Origin: Hippasteria phrygiana
Lineage: Eukaryota > Echinodermata > Asteroidea > Valvatida > Goniasteridae
Reading direction: 5' to 3'
Length of the DNA stretch: 64,000 nt
Assembly: GCA_037893225.1 (NCBI GenBank)
Contig: JAZGUH010000103.1
Span: 2,914,001-2,978,000, forward strand
The notes below the pieces were generated by a model, which saw only the letters and a program-made list of their open reading frames with translations, did no database searches and was not told the origin of the DNA. Shown piece by piece: positions 50,772 to 61,880 of the stretch. The position numbers and the translations under genes were made by a program. Each line of letters begins with the position of its first letter. The first letter of the stretch is position 1.

Positions 50772-52688
50772 TAATTTTCACACGTATGGGTAGCTTAGAT
50801 CTAGCGCAACAATTTGAGACCATCGCCAGCTTCATAGCGTGAGAACTCTTCGAGAAAATTCAAACCTCGCAACAAATTGTTTTCCATGAACTCTGTGCGC
50901 GTTCTCCCGTTTACTGCATTGTGACTGCTTAACGTTTGCCAAATTTTCAGATGAACGCCCCTCCTTTCCCTGTTCATAATTGAATAGTATATTGACCAAA
51001 TCCAGTCATTTTTACACTGATGGGTAGCTTAGATATAGCGCAACAATTGCAGACCATCGCCAGCTTCACAGCGTTAGAACTCTTCGAGAAAATGCAAACC
51101 TCGCAACAAATTTCTTTCTGTTAACTCTGTGTGCGTTCTCCCGTTTAATGCATTGTGGCTGCTTAACGTTTGCCAAATGTTTAGATGAACGCCCCTCCTT
51201 TCCCTGTTCATAATTGAATGAGATATTGACCAATTCCAGTAATTTTCACACGTATGGGTAGCTTAGATCTAGCGCAACAATTAGAGACCATCGCCAGCTT
51301 CACAGCGTTAGAACTCTTCGAGAAAATTCAAACCTCGCAACAAATTTCTTTCTGTTAACTCTGTGTGCGTTCTCCCGTTTAATGCATTGTGGCTGCTTAA
51401 CGTTTGCCAAATGTTTAGATGAACGCCCCTCCTTTCCCTGTTCATAATTGAATGAGATATTGACCAATTCCAGTAATTTTCACACGTATGGGTAGCTTAG
51501 ATCTAGCGCAACAATTAGAGACCATCGCCAGCTTCACAGCGTTAGAACTCTTCGAGAAAAATCAAACCTCGCATCAAATTTCTTTCTGTGAACTCTGTGT
51601 GCGTTCTTCCGTTTACTGCATTGTGACTGCTTAACGTTTGCCACATTTTCAGATGAACGCCCCTCCTTTCCCTGTTCATAATTGAATGGGATATTGACCA
51701 AATCCAGTAATTTTCACACGTATGGGTAGATTAGATCTAGCGCAACAATTTGAGACCATCGCCAGCTTCATAGCGTGAGAACTCTTCGAGAAAATTCAAA
51801 CCTCGCAACAAATGTTTTTCCATGAACTCTGTGTGCGTTCTCCCGTTTACTGCATTGTGACTGCTTAACGTTTGCCAAATTTTCAGATGAACGCCCCTCC
51901 TTTCCCTGTTCATAATTGAATGGGATATTGACCAAATCCAGCAATTTTCACACGTATGGGTAGCTTAGATATAGCGCAACAATTTCAGACCATCGCCAGC
52001 TTCACAGCGTTAGAACTCTTCGAGAAAATTCAAACCTCGCAACAAATTTCTTCCCGTGAACTCTGTGTGCGTTCTCCCGTTTACTGCATTGTGGCTGCTT
52101 AACGTTTGCCAAATTTTCAGATGAACGCCCCTCCTTTCCCTGTTCATAATTGAATGGTATATTGACCAAATCCAGTAATTTTTACACGTATGGGTAGCTT
52201 AGATCTAGCGCAACAATTTCAGACCATCGCCAGCTTCACAGCGTTAGAACTCTTCGAGAAAATTCAAACCTCGCAACACATTTCTTCCCGTGAACTCTGT
52301 GTGCGTTCTTCCGTTTACTCCATTGTGACTGCTTCACGTTTGCCAAATTTTCAGATGAACGCCCCTCCTTTCCCTGTTCATAATTGAATAGTATATTGAC
52401 CAAATCCAGTCATTTTTACACGTATGGGTAGCTTAGATCTAGCGCAACAATTTCAGACCATCGCCAGCTTCACAGCGTTAGAACTCTTCGAGAAAATTCA
52501 AACCTCGCAACACATTTCTTCCTGTGAACCCTGTGTGCGTTCTTCCGTTTACTGTATTGTAACTGCTTAACGTTTGCCACATTTTCAGATGAACGCCCCT
52601 CCTTTCCCTGTTCATAATTGAATGGGATATTGACCAAATCCAGTCATTTTTACACTGATGGGTAGCTTAGATATAGCGCAACAATTGC
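50772..52688 (+). repeat. Satellite block resembling 34.4-36.5 kb
   Basis: Matches 34392 onward at offset 16,380 (70 monomers), then at 16,146 (69 monomers; compare 36044 and 52190). It contains a monomer with gaccaattcc in two successive copies (51228 and 51462) where the left relative has one. It ends in gatgggtagc instead of gatgtttagc. Confidence 0.8.
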
Positions 52689-54984
52689 AGACCATCGCCA
52701 GCTTCACAGCGTTAGAACTCTTCGAGAAAAATCAAACCTCGCATCAAATTTCTTCCTGTGAACTCTGTGTGCGTTCTTTCGTTTACTGCATTGTGACTGC
52801 TTAACGTTTGCCACATTTTCAGATGAACGCCCCTCCCTTCCCTGTTCATAATTGAATGAGATATTGACCAAATCCAGTAATTTTCACACGTATGGGTAGC
52901 TTAGATCTAGCGCAACAATTTGAGACCATCGCCAGCTTCACAGCGTTAGAACTCTTCGAGAAAATTCAAACCTCGCAACAAATTTCTTTCTGTTAACTCT
53001 GTGTGCGTTCTCCCGTTTAATGCATTGTGGCTGCTTAACGTTTGCCAAATGTTTAGATGAACGCCCCTCCTTTCCCTGTTCATAATTGAATGAGATATTG
53101 ACCAAATCCAGTAATTGTCACACGTATGGGTAGCTTAGATCTAGCGCAACAATTAGAGACCATCGCCAGCTTCACAGCGTTAGAACTCTTCGAGAAAAAT
53201 CAAACCTCGCATCAAATTTCTTCCCGTGAACTCTGTGTGCGTTCTTCCGTTTACTCCATTGTGACTGCTTAACGTTTGCCAAATTTTCAGATGAACGCCC
53301 CTCCTTTCCCTGTTCATAATTGAATAGTATATTGACCAAATCCAGTCATTTTTACACGTATGGGTAGCTTAGATCTAGCGCAACAATTTCAGACCATCGC
53401 CAGCTTCACAGCGTTAGAACTCTTCGAGAAAATTCAAACCTCGCAACACATTTCTTCCTGTGAACCCTGTGTGCGTTCTTCCGTTTACTGCATTGTGACT
53501 GCTTAACGTTTGCCACATTTTCAGATGAACGCCCCTCCTTTCCCTGTTCATAATTGAATGGGATATTGACCAAATCCAGTAATTTTCACACGTATGGGTA
53601 GCTTAGATCTAGCGCAACAATTTGAGACCATCGCCAGCTTCATAGCGTGAGAACTCTTCGAGAAAATTCAAACCTCGCAACTAATTTCTTTCTGTGAACT
53701 CTGTGTGCGTTCTCCCGTTTACTGCATTGTGGCTGCTTAACGTTTGCCAAATTTTCAGATGAACGCCCCTCCTTTCCCTGTTCATAATTGAATGGTATAT
53801 TGACCAAATCCAGTAATTTGTACACGTATGGGTAGCTTAGATATAGCGCAACAATTTCAGACCATCGCCAGCTTCACAGCGTTAGAACTCTTCGAGAAAA
53901 ATCAAACCTCGCATCAAATTTCTTCCCGTGAACTCTGTGTGCGTTCTTCCGTTTACTCCATTGTGACTGCTTAACGTTTGCCAAATTTTCAGATGAACGC
54001 CCCTCCTTTCCCTGTTCATAATTGAATAGTATATTGACCAAATCCAGTCATTTTTACACGTATGGGTAGCTTAGATCTAGCGCAACAATTTCAGACCATC
54101 GCCAGCTTCACAGCGTTAGAACTCTTCGAGAAAATTCAAACCTCGCAACACATTTCTTCCTGTGAACCCTGTGTGCGTTCTTCCGTTTACTGTATTGTAA
54201 CTGCTTAACGTTTGCCACATTTTCAGATGAACGCCCCTCCTTTCCCTGTTCATAATTGAATGGGATATTGACCAAATCCAACAATTTTTACACGTATGGG
54301 TAGCTTAGATATAGCGCAACAATTTCAGACCATCGCCAGCTTCACAGAGTTAGAACTCTTCGAGAAAAATCAAACCTCGCATCAAATTTCTTTCTGTGAA
54401 CTCTGTGTGCGTTCTTCCGTTTACTGCATTGTGACTGCTTAACGTTTGCCACATTTTCAGATGAACGCCCCTCCTTTCCCTGTTCATAATTGAATGGGAT
54501 ATTGACCAAATCCAGTAATTTTCACACGTATGGGTAGATTAGATCTAGCGCAACAATTTGAGACCATCGCCAGCTTCATAGCGTGAGAACTCTTCGAGAA
54601 AATTCAAACCTCGCAACAAATGTTTTTCCATGAACTCTGTGTGCGTTCTCCCGTTTACTGCATTGTGACTGCTTAACGTTTGCCAAATTTTCAGATGAAC
54701 GCCCCTCCTTTCCCTGTTCATAATTGAATGGGATATTGACCAAATCCAGCAATTTTCACACGTATGGGTAGCTTAGATATAGCGCAACAATTTCAGACCA
54801 TCGCCAGCTTCACAGCGTTAGAACTCTTCGAGAAAATTCAAACCTCGCAACAAATTTCTTCCCGTGAACTCTGTGTGCGTTCTCCCGTTTACTGCATTGT
54901 GGCTGCTTAACGTTTGCCAAATTTTCAGATGAACGCCCCTCCTTTCCCTGTTCATAATTGAATGGTATATTGACCAAATCCAGT
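52689..54984 (+). repeat. 14-monomer-offset block, copy 1
   Basis: Matches 55965-58260 at offset 3,276 (14 x 234). Shared rare variants are ctcccttccctg (about 52833/56109), aatttgtacacg (53816/57092) and cacagagttag (54343/57619). One difference noticed: cctcgcaac here against cctcgtaac near 57890. Confidence 0.88.
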
Positions 54985-55964
54985 CATTTTTACACTGATG
55001 GGTAGCTTAGATATAGCGCAACAATTGCAGACCATCGCCAGCTTCACAGCGTTAGAACTCTTCGAGAAAAATCAAACCTCGCATCAAATTTCTTCCTGTG
55101 AACTCTGTGTGCGTTCTTTCGTTTACTGCATTGTGACTGCTTAACGTTTGCCACATTTTCAGATGAACGCCCCTCCCTTCCCTGTTCATAATTGAATGAG
55201 ATATTGACCAAATCCAGTAATTTTCACACGTATGGGTAGCTTAGATCTAGCGCAACAACTTGAGACCATCGCCAGCTTCACAGCGTTAGAACTCTTCGAG
55301 AAAATTCAAACCTCGCAACAAATTTCTTTCTGTTAACTCTGTGTGCGTTCTCCCGTTTAATGCATTGTGGCTGCTTAACGTTTGCCAAATGTTTAGATGA
55401 ACGCCCCTCCTTTCCCTGTTCATAATTGAATGGGATATTGACCAAATCCAGTAATTTTCACACGTATGGGTAGCTTAGATCTAGCGCAACAATTTGAGAC
55501 CATCGCCAGCTTCATAGCGTGAGAACTCTTCGAGAAAATTCAAACCTCGCAACTAATTTCTTCCTGTGAACTCTGTGTGCGTTCTTTCGTTTACTGCATT
55601 GTGACTGCTTAACGTTTGCCACATTTTCAGATGAACGCCCCTCCTTTCCCTGTTCATAATTGAATGAGATATTGACCAAGTCCAGTAATTTTCACACGTA
55701 TGGGTAGCTTAGATCTAGCGCAACAATTTGAGACCATCGCCAGCTTCACAGCGTTAGAACTCTTCGAGAAAATTCAAACCTCGCAACAAATTTCTTTCTG
55801 TTAACTCTGTGTGCGTTCTCCCGTTTAATGCATTGTGGCTGCTTAACGTTTGCCAAATGTTTAGATGAACGCCCCTCCTTTCCCTGTTCATAATTGAATG
55901 AGATATTGACCAAATCCAGTAATTGTCACACGTATGAGTAGCTTAGATATAGCGCAACAATTAG
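54985..55964 (+). repeat. Intervening satellite between related blocks
   Basis: The first part (from 54966 to about 55431) matches 52626-53091 at offset 2,340 (10 monomers) with one change (caacaactt at 55252). The rest is a type 2/type 5 hybrid and type 4/5 monomers with gaccaagtcc and tatgagtagc, resembling 47.4-47.8 kb. Only satellite is seen. Confidence 0.75.
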
Positions 55965-58260
55965 AGACCATCGCCAGCTTCACAGCGTTAGAACTCTTCG
56001 AGAAAAATCAAACCTCGCATCAAATTTCTTCCTGTGAACTCTGTGTGCGTTCTTTCGTTTACTGCATTGTGACTGCTTAACGTTTGCCACATTTTCAGAT
56101 GAACGCCCCTCCCTTCCCTGTTCATAATTGAATGAGATATTGACCAAATCCAGTAATTTTCACACGTATGGGTAGCTTAGATCTAGCGCAACAATTTGAG
56201 ACCATCGCCAGCTTCACAGCGTTAGAACTCTTCGAGAAAATTCAAACCTCGCAACAAATTTCTTTCTGTTAACTCTGTGTGCGTTCTCCCGTTTAATGCA
56301 TTGTGGCTGCTTAACGTTTGCCAAATGTTTAGATGAACGCCCCTCCTTTCCCTGTTCATAATTGAATGAGATATTGACCAAATCCAGTAATTGTCACACG
56401 TATGGGTAGCTTAGATCTAGCGCAACAATTAGAGACCATCGCCAGCTTCACAGCGTTAGAACTCTTCGAGAAAAATCAAACCTCGCATCAAATTTCTTCC
56501 CGTGAACTCTGTGTGCGTTCTTCCGTTTACTCCATTGTGACTGCTTAACGTTTGCCAAATTTTCAGATGAACGCCCCTCCTTTCCCTGTTCATAATTGAA
56601 TAGTATATTGACCAAATCCAGTCATTTTTACACGTATGGGTAGCTTAGATCTAGCGCAACAATTTCAGACCATCGCCAGCTTCACAGCGTTAGAACTCTT
56701 CGAGAAAATTCAAACCTCGCAACACATTTCTTCCTGTGAACCCTGTGTGCGTTCTTCCGTTTACTGCATTGTGACTGCTTAACGTTTGCCACATTTTCAG
56801 ATGAACGCCCCTCCTTTCCCTGTTCATAATTGAATGGGATATTGACCAAATCCAGTAATTTTCACACGTATGGGTAGCTTAGATCTAGCGCAACAATTTG
56901 AGACCATCGCCAGCTTCATAGCGTGAGAACTCTTCGAGAAAATTCAAACCTCGCAACTAATTTCTTTCTGTGAACTCTGTGTGCGTTCTCCCGTTTACTG
57001 CATTGTGGCTGCTTAACGTTTGCCAAATTTTCAGATGAACGCCCCTCCTTTCCCTGTTCATAATTGAATGGTATATTGACCAAATCCAGTAATTTGTACA
57101 CGTATGGGTAGCTTAGATATAGCGCAACAATTTCAGACCATCGCCAGCTTCACAGCGTTAGAACTCTTCGAGAAAAATCAAACCTCGCATCAAATTTCTT
57201 CCCGTGAACTCTGTGTGCGTTCTTCCGTTTACTCCATTGTGACTGCTTAACGTTTGCCAAATTTTCAGATGAACGCCCCTCCTTTCCCTGTTCATAATTG
57301 AATAGTATATTGACCAAATCCAGTCATTTTTACACGTATGGGTAGCTTAGATCTAGCGCAACAATTTCAGACCATCGCCAGCTTCACAGCGTTAGAACTC
57401 TTCGAGAAAATTCAAACCTCGCAACACATTTCTTCCTGTGAACCCTGTGTGCGTTCTTCCGTTTACTGTATTGTAACTGCTTAACGTTTGCCACATTTTC
57501 AGATGAACGCCCCTCCTTTCCCTGTTCATAATTGAATGGGATATTGACCAAATCCAACAATTTTTACACGTATGGGTAGCTTAGATATAGCGCAACAATT
57601 TCAGACCATCGCCAGCTTCACAGAGTTAGAACTCTTCGAGAAAAATCAAACCTCGCATCAAATTTCTTTCTGTGAACTCTGTGTGCGTTCTTCCGTTTAC
57701 TGCATTGTGACTGCTTAACGTTTGCCACATTTTCAGATGAACGCCCCTCCTTTCCCTGTTCATAATTGAATGGGATATTGACCAAATCCAGTAATTTTCA
57801 CACGTATGGGTAGATTAGATCTAGCGCAACAATTTGAGACCATCGCCAGCTTCATAGCGTGAGAACTCTTCGAGAAAATTCAAACCTCGTAACAAATGTT
57901 TTTCCATGAACTCTGTGTGCGTTCTCCCGTTTACTGCATTGTGACTGCTTAACGTTTGCCAAATTTTCAGATGAACGCCCCTCCTTTCCCTGTTCATAAT
58001 TGAATGGGATATTGACCAAATCCAGCAATTTTCACACGTATGGGTAGCTTAGATATAGCGCAACAATTTCAGACCATCGCCAGCTTCACAGCGTTAGAAC
58101 TCTTCGAGAAAATTCAAACCTCGCAACAAATTTCTTCCCGTGAACTCTGTGTGCGTTCTCCCGTTTACTGCATTGTGGCTGCTTAACGTTTGCCAAATTT
58201 TCAGATGAACGCCCCTCCTTTCCCTGTTCATAATTGAATGGTATATTGACCAAATCCAGT
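55965..58260 (+). repeat. 14-monomer-offset block, copy 2
   Basis: Copy of 52689-54984. Matching fails at 55964 on the left and 58261 on the right. Part of it (about 56.3-57.5 kb) recurs at offset 3,510 near 59.8-61.0 kb. The type 2/type 5 hybrid monomer at about 53.6, 56.9 and 60.4 kb is therefore present three times. Confidence 0.87.
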
Positions 58261-58970
58261 AATTTTTACACGTATGGGTAGCTTAGATCTAGCGCAACAA
58301 TTTGAGACCATCGCCAGCTTCACAGCGTTAGAACTCTTCGAGAAAATTCAAACCTCGCAACAAATTTCTTTCTGTTAACTCTGTGTGCGTTCTCCCGTTT
58401 AATGCATTGTGGCTGCTTAACGTTTGCCAAATGTTTAGATGAACGCCCCTCCTTTCCCTGTTCATAATTGAATGAGATATTGACCAAATCCAGTAATTGT
58501 CACACGTATGAGTAGCTTAGATCTAGCGCAACAATTTCAGACCATCGCCAGCTTCACAGCGTTAGAACTCTTCGAGAAAATTCAAACCTCGCAACACATT
58601 TCTTCCTGTGAACCCTGTGTGCGTTCTTCCGTTTACTGTATTGTAACTGCTTAACGTTTGCCACATTTTCAGATGAACGCCCCTCCTTTCCCTGTTCATA
58701 ATTGAATGGGATATTGACCAAATCCAGTCATTTTCACACTGATGGGTAGCTTAGATATAGCGCAACAATTGCAGACCATCGCCAGCTTCACAGCGTTAGA
58801 ACTCTTCGAGAAAAATCAAACCTCGCATCAAATTTCTTCCTGTGAACTCTGTGTGCGTTCTTTCGTTTACTGCATTGTGACTGCTTAACGTTTGCCACAT
58901 TTTCAGATGAACGCCCCTCCTTTCCCTGTTCATAATTGAATGAGATATTGACCAAATCCTGTAATTTTCT
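58261..58970 (+). repeat. Satellite mosaic between two blocks
   Basis: Type 4, 5/7 and 3 monomers including tatgagtagc. Private changes near the right end are aaatcctgtaat and tttctcacg. No other content. Confidence 0.75.
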
Positions 58971-59774
58971 CACGTATGGGTAGCTTAGATATAGCGCAAC
59001 AATTTGAGACCATCGCCAGCTTCACAGCGTTAGAACTCTTCGAGAAAATTCAAACCTCGCAACAAATTTCTTTCTGTTAACTCTGTGTGCGTTCTCCCGT
59101 TTAATGCATTGTGGCTGCTTAACGTTTGCCAAATTTTCAGATGAACGCCCCTCCTTTCCCTGTTCATAATTGAATGGTATATTGACCAAATCCAGTAATT
59201 TTTACACGTATGGGTAGCTTAGATATAGCGCAACAATTTCAGACCATCGCCAGCTTCACAGCGTTAGAACTCTTCGAGAAAAATCAAACCTCGCATCAAA
59301 TTTCTTTCTGTGAACTCTGTGTGCGTTCTTCCGTTTACTGCATTGTGACTGCTTAACGTTTGCCACATTTTCAGATGAACGCCCCTCCTTTCCCTGTTCA
59401 TAATTGCATGGGATATTGACCAAATCCAGTAATTTTCACACGTATGGGTAGATTAGATCTAGCGCAACAATTTGAGACCATCGCCAGCTTTATAGCGTGA
59501 GAACTCTTCGAGAAAATTCAAACCTCGCAACAAATGTTTTTCCATGAACTCTGTGTGCGTTCTCCCGTTTACTGCATTGTGACTGCTTAACGTTTGCCAA
59601 ATTTTCAGATGAACGCCCCTCCTTTCCCTGTTCATAATTGAATGGGATATTGACCAAATCCAGCAATTTTCACACGTATGGGTAGCTTAGATATAGCGCA
59701 ACAATTTCAGACCATCGCCAGCTTCACAGCGTTAGAACTCTTCGAGAAAATTCAAACCTCGCAACAAATTTCTT
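58971..59774 (+). repeat. Block repeated 9 monomers downstream, copy 1
   Basis: Matches 61077-61880 at offset 2,106. Shared rare variants are taattgcatggg (about 59403/61509) and cagctttatagcg (59485/61591). One difference noticed: cgtatgggtag here against cgtattggtag near 61790. Confidence 0.87.
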
Positions 59775-61076
59775 TCTGTTAACTCTGTGTGCGTTCTCCC
59801 GTTTAATGCATTGTGGCTGCTTAACGTTTGCCAAATGTTTAGATGAACGCCCCTCCTTTCCCTGTTCATAATTGAATGAGATATTGACCAAATCCAGTAA
59901 TTGTCACACGTATGGGTAGCTTAGATCTAGCGCAACAATTAGAGACCATCGCCAGCTTCACAGCGTTAGAACTCTTCGAGAAAAATCAAACCTCGCATCA
60001 AATTTCTTCCCGTGAACTCTGTGTGCGTTCTTCCGTTTACTCCATTGTGACTGCTTAACGTTTGCCAAATTTTCAGATGAACGCCCCTCCTTTCCCTGTT
60101 CATAATTGAATAGTATATTGACCAAATCCAGTCATTTTTACACGTATGGGTAGCTTAGATCTAGCGCAACAATTTCAGACCATCGCCAGCTTCACAGCGT
60201 TAGAACTCTTCGAGAAAATTCAAACCTCGCAACACATTTCTTCCTGTGAACCCTGTGTGCGTTCTTCCGTTTACTGCATTGTGACTGCTTAACGTTTGCC
60301 ACATTTTCAGATGAACGCCCCTCCTTTCCCTGTTCATAATTGAATGGGATATTGACCAAATCCAGTAATTTTCACACGTATGGGTAGCTTAGATCTAGCG
60401 CAACAATTTGAGACCATCGCCAGCTTCATAGCGTGAGAACTCTTCGAGAAAATTCAAACCTCGCAACTAATTTCTTTCTGTGAACTCTGTGTGCGTTCTC
60501 CCGTTTACTGCATTGTGGCTGCTTAACGTTTGCCAAATTTTCAGATGAACGCCCCTCCTTTCCCTGTTCATAATTGAATGGTATATTGACCAAATCCAGT
60601 AATTTTTACACGTATGGGTAGCTTAGATATAGCGCAACAATTTCAGACCATCGCCAGCTTCACAGCGTTAGAACTCTTCGAGAAAAATCAAACCTCGCAT
60701 CAAATTTCTTCCCGTGAACTCTGTGTGCGTTCTTCCGTTTACTCCATTGTGACTGCTTAACGTTTGCCAAATTTTCAGATGAACGCCCCTCCTTTCCCTG
60801 TTCATAATTGAATAGTATATTGACCAAATCCAGTCATTTTTACACGTATGGGTAGCTTAGATCTAGCGCAACAATTTCAGACCATCGCCAGCTTCACAGC
60901 GTTAGAACTCTTCGAGAAAATTCAAACCTCGCAACACATTTCTTCCTGTGAACCCTGTGTGCGTTCTTCCGTTTACTGTATTGTAACTGCTTAACGTTTG
61001 CCACATTTTCAGATGAACGCCCCTCCTTTCCCTGTTCATAATTGAATGGGATATTGACCAAATCCAACAATTTTCA
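59775..61076 (+). repeat. Satellite block resembling 56.3-57.5 kb
   Basis: Follows 56.3-57.5 kb at offset 3,510 (15 monomers), for example cagcttcata at 56911/60421. It has aatttttacacg where that copy has aatttgtacacg. It links the two copies of the 9-monomer-offset block. Confidence 0.8.
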
Positions 61077-61880
61077 CACGTATGGGTAGCTTAGATATAG
61101 CGCAACAATTTGAGACCATCGCCAGCTTCACAGCGTTAGAACTCTTCGAGAAAATTCAAACCTCGCAACAAATTTCTTTCTGTTAACTCTGTGTGCGTTC
61201 TCCCGTTTAATGCATTGTGGCTGCTTAACGTTTGCCAAATTTTCAGATGAACGCCCCTCCTTTCCCTGTTCATAATTGAATGGTATATTGACCAAATCCA
61301 GTAATTTTTACACGTATGGGTAGCTTAGATATAGCGCAACAATTTCAGACCATCGCCAGCTTCACAGCGTTAGAACTCTTCGAGAAAAATCAAACCTCGC
61401 ATCAAATTTCTTTCTGTGAACTCTGTGTGCGTTCTTCCGTTTACTGCATTGTGACTGCTTAACGTTTGCCACATTTTCAGATGAACGCCCCTCCTTTCCC
61501 TGTTCATAATTGCATGGGATATTGACCAAATCCAGTAATTTTCACACGTATGGGTAGATTAGATCTAGCGCAACAATTTGAGACCATCGCCAGCTTTATA
61601 GCGTGAGAACTCTTCGAGAAAATTCAAACCTCGCAACAAATGTTTTTCCATGAACTCTGTGTGCGTTCTCCCGTTTACTGCATTGTGACTGCTTAACGTT
61701 TGCCAAATTTTCAGATGAACGCCCCTCCTTTCCCTGTTCATAATTGAATGGGATATTGACCAAATCCAGCAATTTTCACACGTATTGGTAGCTTAGATAT
61801 AGCGCAACAATTTCAGACCATCGCCAGCTTCACAGCGTTAGAACTCTTCGAGAAAATTCAAACCTCGCAACAAATTTCTT
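61077..61880 (+). repeat. Block repeated 9 monomers downstream, copy 2
   Basis: Copy of 58971-59774. Matching ends at 61881 (c against t at 59775). It continues into a type 8 monomer like that at 30.4 kb. Confidence 0.87.
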
